Assembly (NCBI GenBank): GCA_046347945.1
Contig: JAXMFB010000003.1
Span: 1 to 64,000 of the forward strand
DNA: 64,000 nt
Reading direction: 5' to 3'
DNA from: Zeimonas sp046347945
GTDB lineage: Bacteria; Pseudomonadota; Gammaproteobacteria; Burkholderiales; Burkholderiaceae_E
Shown piece after piece: positions 35,169 to 46,582 of this stretch; positions within the stretch are counted from its first letter, which is position 1; every line of letters starts with the position of its first letter. Under the pieces are notes generated by a model, which had not been told where the DNA came from, ran no database searches, and saw nothing but the letters and a program-made list of their open reading frames with translations. Position numbers and translations under genes: made by a program.

Positions 35169-38100
35169 TCCGTCGTGTCGTCGCGTTCGCGCTGGGCCAG
35201 CCGCTGTTCGTCGTGCTCGGCGTGCTGATGCTCGTCGGCGGGGGCCTGATCGCCTTCCGCAACCTGCCGGTCGAGGCGTTTCCCGACGTCACCGACACGC
35301 AGGTGACGGTCATCACGCTGTACCCGGGGCGCGCCGCCGAGGAGGTCGAGCGCCAGATCACCATCCCGATCGAGGTCGCGCTGTCGGGCGTGCCGAACGC
35401 GATCCGCGTCTTCTCGCATACGCAGTTCGGCCTGTCGTACCTGGTCGTCACGTTCAACGACGAGGTCAACGGCTACTTCGCGCGCCAGCAGGTGCTCGAG
35501 AAACTGCGCGACGCCGACCTGCCAGACGGGGTGCGGCCCGAGCTCGCCGCGATGACCTCGGCGATCAGCGAGGTCTATCGCTATCGCTTGAAGTCGGCAG
35601 GCCGCACGCCGACGCAGTTGCGCGAGCTGCAGAACTGGGTGATGGAGCGCCAGCTCAAGACGGTGCCCGGTGTCGCCGACGTGGTGAGCTTCGGCGGCCT
35701 GATCAAGACCTACGAGGTGCAACCCGACATCGGCAAGCTGCGCAGCCACCGGGTCTCGCTGCAGCAGCTGATCGACGCGCTCGAGAAATCGAACCGCAAC
35801 GCCGGCGGCGGCTACGTCGAGCACGGGCGCCAGCAGTTCCTGATCCGCGGCATCGGCCTGTTGCGCTCCGCGCAGGACCTCGAGGACGTGGTCGTCGCCG
35901 AGCAGGCCGGTACGCCCGTGCTGGTGCGCGACCTCGCGCGCGTCACCGTCGGCGCCGTCCCGCGGCAAGGGGTGATCGGGCAGGACGACGACGACGACGT
36001 GGTCTCGGGCATCGTGCTGATGCGCAAGGGCGAGAACCCGTCGAAGGTGCTCGCCGCACTCAAGGGCAAGCTCGACGAGATCCGCCGCACGCAACTGCCT
36101 GCCGGCGTCGAGATCGTGCCGTTCTACGACCGCAGCTGGCTGATCGCGCGGACGATGAAGACGGTGTTCACGAATCTCGTCGAGGGTGCGGTATTGGTCT
36201 GCGTCGTGCTGTACCTGTTCCTGTCGAACTTCCGCGCGGCGGCGATCGTTGCGTCGATCATTCCGCTGGCGCTGCTCGGCACCTTTCTCGGGCTGACCTT
36301 CGTCGGCATCCCGGCGAACCTGCTGTCGCTGGGCGCGATGGACTTCGGCATCATCGTCGACGGCGCGGTGATCGTCGTCGAGCACATCTTTCACCGCCTC
36401 GCGCAACTGCGCGACGGCGCCTCGCCCGAGGACCGGCGCCGCACGGTGCTCGACGCGGCGGTCGAGGTCGGCCGCCCGACGCTGTTCTCGATGCTGATCA
36501 TCATCGCCGCGCACATCCCGATCTTCACGCTGCAGCGGCACGAGGGACGCATCTTCGCGCCGATGGCCTGGTCGGTCAGCTCGGCGCTGGTCACGTCGCT
36601 CGTGCTGTCGCTGACGCTGGTGCCGCTGCTGTGCCTGGTGGTGCTGCGGCGCAAGCTTCCGCACGGCGAGAACCGGCTGCTCGCCGCGTGCAAGCGCGTC
36701 TACCGGCCGGCGCTCGACTGGGCGTTGGACCATCGCCGCGCGGTGCTCGCCGCGGCCGGCCTCGCGCTGGCCGGCGCGGCGGCGCTGGCGCCGCGGCTGG
36801 GCACCGAGTTCCTGCCCGAGCTGAACGAGGGCAGCGTCTGGGTCAACGTGACGCTCGAGCCATCGACGTCGATCACCGCCGCGCAGGCCGAGGCGCGACG
36901 GATCCGCGACCTGATGCGGCGCACGCCCGAGGTGCGCAGCGTGATCTCGAAGCTCGGCCGCCCCGAGGACGGCACCGACCCGAAGATCGCCAGCCAGATC
37001 GAGGCGCTGGTCGACCTCGCGCCCGAGGAGGAGTGGAAGTGCGGGTTCGGCAAGCGCGAGGTGCTGGCCGAACTCGACGCCGCCCTCGCGACGATCCCGG
37101 GGATCCAGTACTCGTTCTCGCAGCCGATCCGCGACAACGTGCTCGAGAGCATCTCGCAGATCGACGGCCAGATCGTCATCAAGATCTCCGGCGACGACCT
37201 GGACAAGCTGCGCGCCTACGGCGACGTCGTGCTGCGCGCGATCGACGACGTGCCGGGCGTCGCGCGCGCGTTCGTCGACCGCGCGGGCCAGCTGCCGCAG
37301 TACCGGATCGAGGTCGATCGTCAGCGCGCCGCGCGCTACGGCCTGAACGCCGGCGACATCGACGCGGTGATCGAGTCGGCGTTGGCCGGCCACGAGGCGA
37401 CCTGGATCTGGGAGGGCGAGCGTCGCTTCGCGGTCGTCGTGCGGCTGCGCGAGGACGATCGCCAGCTCGCTCGGCTGCGCGAACTGCAGCTCACGACCCC
37501 CTCGGGCGTGTTCCTGCCGCTGTCCGAAGTCGCGACCTTCCGCGTGGCCAGCGGCGCGATGAACATTGCGCGCGAGAACGGCCGGCGTGTGCTGTCGATC
37601 GGCGTGTTCATCAAGGACCGCGACATGGGCAGCGCCGTGGCCGAGATGCAGCAGCGCACCGCGCAGGCGCTGAAGCTCGACGAGGGCTACGCGATCAGCT
37701 GGAGTGGCGAGTTCGAGAACCAGGAACGCGCGATGGCGCGGCTCTCGTGGGTCGTGCCGCTGTCGATCCTGATCATCTTCCTGTTCCTGTTCGACGCGTT
37801 CAAGTCGCTGAAGAACGCGACGCTGATCATCGCGAACATCCCGTTCGCGATGATCGGCGGCATCGTCGCGCTGTTCGTCACCGGCACGCCGCTGTCGGTC
37901 TCGGCGGCAATCGGCTTCATCGCGCTGTTCGGCCAGGCGGTGCTGAACGGGGTGGTGATGCTCGCGTACTTCGGGCAGCTGCGCGAGGGCGGCATGACCG
38001 TGCGCGAGGCGGTCGTGCACGGCTCGCTCGACCGGCTGCGCACCGTGCTGATGACCGCGCTGCTGGCGTCGCTGGGCCTGCTGCCGATGGCGTTGTCGCA

Positions 38101-38260
38101 CGGCATCGGATCGGAGACGCAGAAGCCGCTGGCGATCGTCGTGATCGGCGGGCTGGCGAGCGCGACGTTGCTCACGCTGCTGGTGCTGCCGACGCTGTAC
38201 TACGCCGTCCACGGCCGGCGCGGTAGGATGGCGAAGGAGCACCCCGCACTGGAACCGTAG
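35165..38260 (+). CDS. heavy-metal efflux RND pump, CzcA-like
   Basis: This HME-family proton-driven exporter of 1031 residues has the duplicated RND layout: one N-terminal helix (FVVLGVLMLVGGGLIAF), a large periplasmic loop, helices 2-6, a second loop and helices 8-12. TM4 reads MDFGIIVDGAVIVVEH with Asp393, Asp399 and Glu406, the triad of divalent-cation (Zn/Co/Cd/Ni) pumps rather than Cu/Ag pumps. NLPVEAFPDVTDTQVTVIT near residue 33 is typical. It is translationally coupled to the adaptor and followed by a two-component system after 4 bases. The exact metal is inferred only to class level. Confidence 0.92.
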   Translation: MIRRVVAFALGQPLFVVLGVLMLVGGGLIAFRNLPVEAFPDVTDTQVTVITLYPGRAAEEVERQITIPIEVALSGVPNAIRVFSHTQFGLSYLVVTFNDEVNGYFARQQVLEKLRDADLPDGVRPELAAMTSAISEVYRYRLKSAGRTPTQLRELQNWVMERQLKTVPGVADVVSFGGLIKTYEVQPDIGKLRSHRVSLQQLIDALEKSNRNAGGGYVEHGRQQFLIRGIGLLRSAQDLEDVVVAEQAGTPVLVRDLARVTVGAVPRQGVIGQDDDDDVVSGIVLMRKGENPSKVLAALKGKLDEIRRTQLPAGVEIVPFYDRSWLIARTMKTVFTNLVEGAVLVCVVLYLFLSNFRAAAIVASIIPLALLGTFLGLTFVGIPANLLSLGAMDFGIIVDGAVIVVEHIFHRLAQLRDGASPEDRRRTVLDAAVEVGRPTLFSMLIIIAAHIPIFTLQRHEGRIFAPMAWSVSSALVTSLVLSLTLVPLLCLVVLRRKLPHGENRLLAACKRVYRPALDWALDHRRAVLAAAGLALAGAAALAPRLGTEFLPELNEGSVWVNVTLEPSTSITAAQAEARRIRDLMRRTPEVRSVISKLGRPEDGTDPKIASQIEALVDLAPEEEWKCGFGKREVLAELDAALATIPGIQYSFSQPIRDNVLESISQIDGQIVIKISGDDLDKLRAYGDVVLRAIDDVPGVARAFVDRAGQLPQYRIEVDRQRAARYGLNAGDIDAVIESALAGHEATWIWEGERRFAVVVRLREDDRQLARLRELQLTTPSGVFLPLSEVATFRVASGAMNIARENGRRVLSIGVFIKDRDMGSAVAEMQQRTAQALKLDEGYAISWSGEFENQERAMARLSWVVPLSILIIFLFLFDAFKSLKNATLIIANIPFAMIGGIVALFVTGTPLSVSAAIGFIALFGQAVLNGVVMLAYFGQLREGGMTVREAVVHGSLDRLRTVLMTALLASLGLLPMALSHGIGSETQKPLAIVVIGGLASATLLTLLVLPTLYYAVHGRRGRMAKEHPALEP

Positions 38261-38264
38261 CGAG

Positions 38265-38945
38265 ATGAGAGTCCTGATCGTCGAGGACGATCCCCTGCTG
38301 GCCGACGGCCTGACGCGCACCTTCAACGGCCACGGTTTCGTTGCCGACACGGTCGACAACGGGCGCAGCGCCGACATCCTGCTCGAGCGCGACCCGTTTG
38401 ACCTCGTCGTGCTCGACGTCGGGCTGCCCGGCATCGACGGCTTCGAGGTTGCGCGGCGCGCGCGCCAGCGCGGCTCGACGGTGCCGATCCTGATGCTGAC
38501 CGCGCGCGACGCGGTGCACGACCGCGTGCACGGGTTGAACCTGGGCGCCGACGACTACGTGCAGAAGCCGTTCGACAAGGACGAGCTGCTCGCGCGCGCG
38601 CACGCGCTGGTGCGCCGCGGCCGTGCGCAGCGCCACGACACGATCTCGCACGGCCGGCTCGCGATGGACTGCGCGGCGCGCCGCTGCTTCGTCGACGGCG
38701 CTGCGCTCGACCTGCCGCCGCGCGAGTGGCTGATGCTCGAGTACCTGCTTCGCAACGTCGAGCGCGTCGTGAACAAGCGCCAGATCGTGGCCGCGATGTG
38801 TCGATGGGACGAGGACATGAGCGACAACGCGGTCGAGGTCTACGTGTCGCGGCTGCGCGCCAAGCTCGAGCCGCACGGCATCCGCATCCGGACCGTGCGC
38901 GGATTCGGCTACATGCTGCAGGCCGTGCCCGGCGAAGCGCATTGA
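38265..38945 (+). CDS. OmpR-family response regulator of the metal-efflux operon
   Basis: The 226-residue protein has an N-terminal receiver domain (acidic pair in VEDDP, phospho-acceptor Asp51 in VVLDVGLPG, Lys in YVQKPFDKDELL) and a C-terminal winged helix (LDLPPREWLMLEYLLRNVERVVNKRQI, VEVYVSRLRAKLEPHGIRIRTVRGFGYML). It starts 4 bases after the pump gene, so regulator and exporter are made together. It probably binds the phased GCAAG repeats upstream of the operon. Confidence 0.93.
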   Translation: MRVLIVEDDPLLADGLTRTFNGHGFVADTVDNGRSADILLERDPFDLVVLDVGLPGIDGFEVARRARQRGSTVPILMLTARDAVHDRVHGLNLGADDYVQKPFDKDELLARAHALVRRGRAQRHDTISHGRLAMDCAARRCFVDGAALDLPPREWLMLEYLLRNVERVVNKRQIVAAMCRWDEDMSDNAVEVYVSRLRAKLEPHGIRIRTVRGFGYMLQAVPGEAH

Positions 38946-40294
38946 TCACGAGTCTTCGGCGGCGCATCTTCCTGTGGGCCGCGCTGCCCACCGCGGTCAT
39001 CCTCGCCGCGTTCAGCGCCTACGACTACGTCACCGCGTCGCGGCCGGCGACGCTGGCCTACGACCAGGCCCTGCTCAGCACCGCGCTGGCGATCAGCCCG
39101 TACGTCGCCGGCGATCGCGAGCGCCCGCGCCTGGACCTCCCCCCGGCGGTCGAGGACGCGCTGCGCACCGACGGCTTCGACCGGATGTGGTTCTCGGTGC
39201 GCAAGCTCGACGGCACCTTCATCGCCGGCGATCGCGCGCTTCGGCCCGACGACTTCGAGTCGGGCGAGTCGCCGGCCTACGTCGACGCCCGCTATCGCGG
39301 CCAGCCGGTCCGGCTCGCGATCGTGCGGCTGCCGACCGCGGCGGGCGAGCTGGTGTTCGTCGTCGGCGAGACGCGCCACAAGCGCGAGGCGATGACGCGC
39401 GCGCTGGTGCGCAGCCTCGTGTTGACGAACCTGCTGCTGATCGGCGCGGTCGGCGTCGCCGTGGTCTTCGGCGTGCGCCGGGGATTGCGGCCGCTGGCCG
39501 ACCTGCGCGGCGAGCTGATGGCGCGCTCTCACGTCGACCTGCGGCCGCTCGCGGCGGTCGACGCGCCCAGCGAGCTGCGCCCGATCGTCGACGAGATCAA
39601 CTCGCTGTTCGGGCGGCTCGACACCGCCGTCGCCTCGCAGAACCGCTTCGTCGCCAATGCTGCCCACCAGCTGCGCACGCCGCTCGCGGGACTGAAGATG
39701 CAGCTCGAGCTCGCGCTCGAGCACCCGATGCCGCCGGCCGCCGCCGACCTGGTCGGCCATGCGCGCGAGGCGACCGACCGGATCGCGCGGATGGCCAACC
39801 AGCTGCTCGCGCTCGCGCGCGCCGAGCCCGGTGCTCAGGCCGGCGAGACGACGTCGCTCGACCTCGCGGCCGAAGTCGGCGAACTGGTCGACGCGAACGT
39901 CCACACCGCACTGGCCGCCGACGTGGACCTGGGTTACGAGCTCGAGCCCGCGTCGGTGCGCGGCAACGCGACCTTGCTGCGCGAGCTGGCGGCCAACCTG
40001 ATCGACAACGCGCTGCGCTACAGCGGCCGCGGCGCCCGCGTCACGGTGCGCACCTTCGTCGAGGCGGGCCATCCGGTGTTCGAGGTCGAGGACGACGGGC
40101 CCGGCATCCCGCCTGCCGAACGCGAGCGCGTGCTCGAGCGCTTCTACCGGCTCGACGACTCGCCGGGCCCGGGCTCGGGGCTGGGACTGGCGATCGTGAA
40201 GGAGATCGCGACGCTGCACGGCGCCGAGCTGTCGCTGCACGACGGCGCGCAGGGCCGGGGCCTGCGGGCGAGGGTGCGGTTTCCGCCGCCGTAG
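38942..40294 (+). CDS. sensor histidine kinase of the metal-efflux operon
   Basis: The membrane histidine kinase has 450 residues. A first membrane helix (FLWAALPTAVILAAF), a periplasmic sensor of about 120 residues, a second helix (LVLTNLLLIGAVGVAVVFG), a HAMP-like segment, the H-box FVANAAHQLRTPLAGLKMQ, the N-box ELAANLIDNALRYS, and G-boxes VEDDGPGIP and GSGLGLAIVKEIA are visible. TTG 38942 is chosen because it overlaps the regulator stop (TTGA) and no ATG is available before the first helix. It belongs to the QseC/TctE group. Confidence 0.9.
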   Translation: MITSLRRRIFLWAALPTAVILAAFSAYDYVTASRPATLAYDQALLSTALAISPYVAGDRERPRLDLPPAVEDALRTDGFDRMWFSVRKLDGTFIAGDRALRPDDFESGESPAYVDARYRGQPVRLAIVRLPTAAGELVFVVGETRHKREAMTRALVRSLVLTNLLLIGAVGVAVVFGVRRGLRPLADLRGELMARSHVDLRPLAAVDAPSELRPIVDEINSLFGRLDTAVASQNRFVANAAHQLRTPLAGLKMQLELALEHPMPPAAADLVGHAREATDRIARMANQLLALARAEPGAQAGETTSLDLAAEVGELVDANVHTALAADVDLGYELEPASVRGNATLLRELAANLIDNALRYSGRGARVTVRTFVEAGHPVFEVEDDGPGIPPAERERVLERFYRLDDSPGPGSGLGLAIVKEIATLHGAELSLHDGAQGRGLRARVRFPPP

Positions 40295-40348
40295 GCCGCG
40301 CGCGCCCGCGTTTCCGCCCGCGAACGAAGTTCTTATCCTGTATGGATC

Positions 40349-40610
40349 ATGCAGATTCAGGCAGGACAGCCGCCGCCCAGCCTGGCCAAGCTGACCGCGC
40401 CGCAGCCGAACCGAGCGTGGCCGAGGCGGCGCCTGTTCGAGCGCCTCGACGCGGCGCACCGCGACGGCCAGATCGTGTGGATCTCGGCGCCGGCCGGTTC
40501 GGGCAAGACGACGCTGGTCGCCAGCTACCTGCGGGCGCGGCGGCTGCGCGCCGCCTGGGACCGGTCGGGACAGCGGCGTTCTTCCGCATGCGAGAAGCCC
40601 TGCGCAACTC
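40349..40610 (+). pseudogene. remnant of a MalT/LuxR-type ATP-dependent regulator
   Basis: The first 70 codons (SLAKLTAPQPNRAWPRRRLFERLDAA, then the P-loop WISAPAGSGKTTLVASYLRARRL) match the start of large MalT-like LuxR regulators of about 900 residues. After about 40558 homology switches frame (AAFFRMREALR, the segment after the P-loop in these proteins) with part of the intervening sequence missing, and then ends. No HTH region is found. It is either a decayed gene or a badly sequenced one. Confidence 0.65.
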
Positions 40611-41586
40611 CTCGCGATGTGCTGCGGATTCGGACGTCGCCTGCGGGGGTGGGAGGTTCCCGGACGCACTTCGGAGCGCCCCGGGCGATGCACGCGCCGC
40701 CGGGGGAGCGCCGTCGGCGACGCGAATCGCCGGGACGGCTGCCGGCTAACGGGATCGCGCGGGCGTAATGTTGCGGCGCGGATCCCGCGCGACGGCCGCG
40801 GGCCGCGGGTGGCTCCGTGCCCACTTACGAACGAGCCGGGCTTGCCACGCATGCCTCATCCCCGGCCAAGGGCACACGCGCTTGACATTGGCGCAGGCGA
40901 CACTGACCGCTGGGCCGATGACGCGCACTGGGGTCTATGCGCCGAACGCCGTCCCGAGCGCGCGCGCGCTCACTGCGAGCGCGCGCAGCCGCCGCGGGCC
41001 CGCGGCGCGTGCGGTTCGCGCGCCGCGCCGGCAGGGCACCGGCGTCTGACCGGCGCGCTTGCGCGGCGGGCGCGCTCGGGGATAACGGTTCTACAGCCGA
41101 GGCTCGCGATACCGCGGCGCAACGCGCGCATGTTCGAGGGCGCCAGGTCAACTGGGCGCGACCGCGATGGCTGCGGGCCGGCTGCGCCGCGTGATGCCCG
41201 GCGCGCGATGCCGGGCTGCGCCCGGAGGGTGGCGCGACGCGCCGAGGCCCACGCTTTCCCTCGCACCGGCGGCCTGGTCGACGTCGCGCGCGCGCCCGCA
41301 GTCGCGGCGCCTCGGGGCCGGAGCCGCGCGAGCGCGCGCGCGGAGCCGGAGCACACCGCGGCCGGAGCCGGAGCCGGTTACCAGCTGATGCGCAGCCGCG
41401 GAGCCGGGACGGCCGCGCTGGAGGCCGGCAGGTCGCGCCAGCCGGAGCCCGCGGGCGCGCGGGACGGCCGGCGAGGCCGCCGAGGGACACGACGCCATCG
41501 CCAGTGGGCCCAGCCAGGCAGGGTGCCGCGCCTCGCCCTCCGCCCCCAGCGCGCTCGTCCCCACCCGCGCTCGCGGCCGGCTCCAC
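40611..41586. other. about 1 kb degenerate GC-rich region without recognisable genes
   Basis: All six frames give arginine/alanine-rich shadow translations with no family resemblance. The DNA has long CG-alternating runs (about 40960-41040) and repeated GGAGCCG units (about 41318-41380). It separates the regulator remnant from the outer membrane factor, whose own first part is frameshifted, so it may hold decayed ends of both. No CRISPR-like or transposon-like structure is visible. Confidence 0.6.
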
Positions 41587-42872
41587 ACTGGTGGCGCCGC
41601 TTCGACGATCCGCGACCTCAGCGGGCAGAGCTTCATTCTTCCTCGTCGCGCGGAACCGGGCGCTCGAAGCCAACGGGCCCGGGATACGTGCAGCGTCCCG
41701 CGCAGCCGCGCTCGCCCGCGAGGGCGCGAGCGCCGTTGCGGCGCGCGACGTGCGAGGCGGCTATTTGCTCGGCCGAGGCTACGGCGTCTCGCGGCAGTCG
41801 GCCTGGCGGCAGCGCGAGGCTCGGCCGGGGGCGCGGCCGCACACGGCCAACCGCTTCCCAGGCGGGCCTCGACGCCGGCTGGGAGCTCGACGTGTTCGGC
41901 GGCCAGCGCAGCGCGGTCCGGGCCGCCGAGGCCGACGTGCGCGCCGCGCAGGAGAGCCTGGCCGACACGCAGGTCTCGTTGGCGGCCGAGGTCGCGCTCG
42001 CCTATCTCGACCTGCGCAGCCAGCAGGCGCGGCTGGAGATCGCGCGGCGCAACCTGGCCACGCAGACCGAGACGCTGCAGCTCGCGCGCTGGCGCGTGCA
42101 GGCCGGGCTTGCGACCTCGGTCGAGCTCGAGCAGGCGCGCGCTGCCAGCGAACAGACCGCCGCGCAGATCCCGGCGCTCGAGTCCGGCATCGCGCAGGCG
42201 CAGCACGCGCTGGCGGTACTGACCGGCCGCGCGCCGGCGGCGCTGCAGGCCGCGCTCGGGACGGCACAGCCAGTGCCGCAGCCCGCTGGCGACCTGGCGC
42301 TCGCGATCCCAGCCGAGACGCTGCGCCAGCGCCCCGACGTACGCCGCGCCGAGCAGCAGGTGTCCGCCGCGCTGGCCCGCGTGTCGCAGGCCGACGCGGC
42401 CCGCTATCCGGGCTTCCGCCTCGGCGGCTCGCTGGGCTTGAGCGCGCTCACGCTCGGCGGCCTGGGCAGCGGCGCGGCGGTGTTCGACTCGCTGCTGGGC
42501 AGCGTCTCGGTGCCGCTGTTCGACGGCGGGGCGGCGCGCGCGCAGGTGCGCGTGCAGGAGGCGGGGCTCGAACAGGCGCGCGTGAACTACGAGTCGGTGG
42601 TGCTCGCCGCGCTGAAGGAGGTCGAGGATGCCCTGGTCGCACTGCGCAACGACCGCGCACAACTCGAGCGCCTGCAGAACGCGGCCGAGGCGGCGGCGAA
42701 CGCGGCGCTGCTCGCGCAGCAGCGCTACGCCAGCGGCCTGATCGACTTCCAGGTCGTCCTCGAGACGCAGCGCACGCTGCTGAACACGCAGGACAGCGTC
42801 GCCAACACGGTCGCGAAGGTCAGCGCCGATCACGTGCGCCTGTACAAGGCACTCGGCGGAGGATGGGAATGA
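41587..42872 (+). pseudogene. NodT-family outer membrane efflux factor, N-terminus frameshifted
   Basis: From about 41863 the frame encodes a good RND/ABC outer-membrane factor: QAGLDAGWELDVFGGQRSAVRAAEADVRAAQ, VSLAAEVALAYLDLRSQQARLEIARRNL, then LSALTLGGLGSGAAVFDSLLGSVSVPLFDGG and the second coiled coil, ending YKALGGGWE. The upstream part is split: HWWRRFDDP in one frame, then NRALEANGPGIRAASRAAALAR in a second, joined back by an extra C at about 41857-41859. The lipoprotein signal is not identifiable. It should serve the MacAB-like pump that overlaps its stop. Decay and sequencing error cannot be told apart here. Confidence 0.7.
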
Positions 42873-44155
42873 ACGACAAGGTGGACACGCTGCTCGCCGG
42901 CGCGAGGCGGCACGGGTGGCAGCGGCCGTCGCTGTGGATCGGGCTCGCGGTGCTGGCGCTTGCGGCAGGCGGCACCTGGTACTGGCTCGGCCAGAAGCAG
43001 GATGCGGCCGCCCCGCGCTACGTGACCGAGGAGGCGCGACGCGGCGACCTCACGCTGACCGTCACTGCCAACGGCAAGCTGCAGGCCACGCGCACCGTCA
43101 ACATCGGCAGCGAGCTGTCGGGCACGGTTCGCCGCGTGCTGGTCGACGTCAACGATCGCGTGAAGAAGGGCGAGGTGCTGGTCGAGCTCGACGCCGCGAA
43201 GCTCACCGCGCAGGTCGCGCGCTCGCGCGCGTCGCTCGCTGCCGCGCAGGCGCGGCTCGCGCAGACCACCGCCACCGTGAAGGAATCGGAGGCGAGCCTC
43301 GCGAGGCTGCGCGAGGTCTCGCGGCTCTCCGGCGGCAAGGTGCCGTCGGCAGCCGAGCTCGACGCGGCGACCGCGGCGCTGGCGCGCGCGCGCGCCGACG
43401 AGAACAGCGCGCGCGCCAACGTCGAGGACGCGAAGGCCGCGTTGTCGACCGACGAGACCAACCTGTCGAAGGCCTCGATCCGCTCGCCGATCGACGGCGT
43501 CGTGCTGTCGCGCTCGGTCGAGCCCGGCAACGCGGTGGCCGCCACGCTGCAGGCGGTGACGCTGATGAGCCTCGCCGAAGACCTGACGCACCTGCTGGTC
43601 GAGGTCAGCGTCGACGAGGCCGACGTCGGCGCGGTGCGGGTCGGCCAGAAGGCCAGCTTCACCGTCAGCGCGTATCCGCAGCGCCGCTACCCGGCTACCG
43701 TGAGCCGCGTCGCCTACGGCTCGACGCTCACCGAGAACGTCGTCACCTACGCGACCCGACTCGAGGTCGACAACAGCGACCTGAGCCTGCGGCCCGGCAT
43801 GACGGTGTCGGCGACGATCACCGCCGCCGAGCGCAAGGGTGTGCTGGTGCCGAACCCCGCGCTGCGCTTCTCGCCGTCGATGGCGGGTGGGGGCGGCGCA
43901 GCGCGGGCGTCGTCCTCGGGCGGCATCGTCTCCAGGCTGTTGCCGCGCCCGCCGCGCGACACCACCAAGGCCGCGCGGCCGGACGCCGGCAGCGCGGGCG
44001 CGCGGCAGGTCTGGGTGCTGCGAGACGGCGCGGCGCAGCCGGTGTCGGTCACGACCGGCATCACCGACGGCAAGATGACCGAGATCACCGGCGGCGAGCT
44101 GCAGCCGGGCATGGCGGTGATCGTCGACCAGTCCGCCGGAGGCGCGGCGAAGTGA
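42869..44155 (+). CDS. macA: MacA-like periplasmic adaptor of an ABC efflux pump
   Basis: The HlyD-family adaptor has 428 residues. One N-terminal membrane anchor (LWIGLAVLALAAGGTWYWL), a lipoyl half GKLQATRTVNIGSELSGTVRRVLVDVNDRVKKGEVLVELD, a helical hairpin (about 110-190), the second lipoyl half ASIRSPIDGVVLSRSVEPGNAVA, and beta-barrel DEADVGAVRVGQKASFTV. ATG 42869 is preferred over 42863 because GGAGG (42858-42862) then has normal spacing; it overlaps the outer-membrane factor stop (ATGA). A Gly/Ser/Pro-rich insert around residue 335-375 is unusual for MacA. Confidence 0.88.
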   Translation: MNDKVDTLLAGARRHGWQRPSLWIGLAVLALAAGGTWYWLGQKQDAAAPRYVTEEARRGDLTLTVTANGKLQATRTVNIGSELSGTVRRVLVDVNDRVKKGEVLVELDAAKLTAQVARSRASLAAAQARLAQTTATVKESEASLARLREVSRLSGGKVPSAAELDAATAALARARADENSARANVEDAKAALSTDETNLSKASIRSPIDGVVLSRSVEPGNAVAATLQAVTLMSLAEDLTHLLVEVSVDEADVGAVRVGQKASFTVSAYPQRRYPATVSRVAYGSTLTENVVTYATRLEVDNSDLSLRPGMTVSATITAAERKGVLVPNPALRFSPSMAGGGGAARASSSGGIVSRLLPRPPRDTTKAARPDAGSAGARQVWVLRDGAAQPVSVTTGITDGKMTEITGGELQPGMAVIVDQSAGGAAK

Positions 44156-44904
44156 GCGGTGAAACGAGCGGCGCAGCGAGCCAGCCGCTGATCCGGCTGC
44201 GCGGCATCACCAAGGTCTACGGCGAGGGCCCGACCGCGCTGCAGGCGCTGCGCGGCGTCGACCTCGACGTCGCGCGCGGCGAGTTCGTCGCGATCATGGG
44301 GCCCAGCGGCTCGGGCAAGTCGACCGCGATGAACATGATCGGCTGCCTCGATCGCCCGACCTCGGGCGAGTACCTGTTCATGGGCGCGCACGTCGAGCGG
44401 CTGACGCGCGACGAGCGCGCGCAATTGCGCCGCCGCTACATCGGCTTCGTGTTCCAGGGCTTCAACCTGCTCGCGCGCACGTCGGCGCAGGAGAACGTCG
44501 AGCTGCCGCTGCTCTATCGCGGCGAATCCGCGGCCGCGCGCCACGCCGCGGCGGCGCGCGCGCTCGACTCGGTCGGCCTGAAGGGCTGGGAACACCACAC
44601 GCCGGCCGAGCTGTCGGGCGGCCAGCAGCGCGCGTCGCGATCGCGCGCGCGATCGTCACCGAGCCGGCGCTGCTGCTCGCCGACGAGCCCACCGGCAACC
44701 TCGACACGCAGCGCAGCCGCGAGATCATGGAGCTGCTGCGGCGGCTCAACGCCGATCGCGGCATCCGATCCTGATGGTCACGCACGAGCACGACATGGCG
44801 GCCTGGGCGCGGCGCATCGTGCGCTTCGTCGACGGCGTGGTCGCCGACGACACGCTCAACGAGAACCCGGCAGGACTGCTCGCCGATGCCCGCGGGGCCG
44901 CCTG

Positions 44905-44905
<1 letters not shown>
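44152..44905 (+). pseudogene. MacB-like ABC exporter ATP-binding protein, two frameshifts
   Basis: This is an export-type ATPase of the MacB/LolD group. GTG 44152 overlaps macA (GTGA). Intact up to the signature: Walker A MGPSGSGKSTAMN, FVFQGFNLLARTSAQENVELPLLYRG, LSGGQQ. At about 44629 one base is missing (expected GQQQRVAIARAI), the frame resumes as LLLADEPTGNLDTQRSREIMELLRRL (Walker B), and at about 44765 another base is missing before LMVTHEHDMAAWARRIVRF. Restoring two bases gives a normal ATPase ending at TGA 44903-44905. The clean homology on both sides suggests sequencing error or very recent mutation. Confidence 0.8.
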
Positions 44906-46114
<1,209 letters not shown>

Positions 46115-46212
46115 AAGGGGGCCGGGACGCCCCCGGCGCGCCGCATCCCGTCCGAAGGGGTACTATCGGGGGTCGCCGGCACCCCGACCCGGACAACACA
46201 CGCGAGGCGAAC

Positions 46213-46461
46213 TTGATCGACATCCTGCAGTGCCTCGAGAAATACGGCGAGCGTCTCGACTCGCAGATCGCGGAGGAAACCGGCGTGCCGCTCGCGGCGG
46301 TGCGCGAGCGCGCGGCCGGGCTGGCGGCCACCGGCGCGCTGATTACCTGCAGCGTGACCCGCTTCGCCAACGGCGACCGGGTCGACGCGTGGCTGTACCG
46401 GCGTTCCGGCTACATCCCGCCTGCGGCGCCCGGCCGCAAGGCGAAGCCGAAGAGCGCCTGA
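46213..46461 (+). CDS. small winged-helix-like protein
   Basis: The 82-residue product from TTG 46213 (IDILQCLEKYGERLDSQIAEETGVPLAAVRERAAGLAATGALITCSVTRF...) has the pattern of a compact winged helix-turn-helix of the kind seen in small FaeA- or MarR-like regulators, with a basic tail (PGRKAKPKSA). No ATG is present before the first helix. It stands alone 98 bases after the MacB-like permease; targets are unknown. Confidence 0.7.
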   Translation: MIDILQCLEKYGERLDSQIAEETGVPLAAVRERAAGLAATGALITCSVTRFANGDRVDAWLYRRSGYIPPAAPGRKAKPKSA

Positions 46462-46582
46462 CGCGGCGGACGGCCGCGCGTTCCCTCTGACCGCCCGGGC
46501 CGCCCGAGCGGCCGCTTCGGCTACCGGCGCGTCGTCGTGCGTGCCGGCCGCGAACGGCGGACCGACCCCGACCGACTCCGCG

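Noticed and set aside
35033..38434. Minus-strand open frame of over 1100 codons opposite the CzcA-like gene
   Set aside because: Antisense shadow of a strongly conserved RND pump; composition is Gln/Arg/His-rich with no domain.
40882..40887. TTGACA as a -35 element in the degenerate region
   Set aside because: No -10 hexamer at 16-18 bases, and no gene start follows.
41318..41380. Repeated GGAGCCG units as a possible CRISPR or tandem-repeat array
   Set aside because: Units are short, irregular and lack spacers of constant length.
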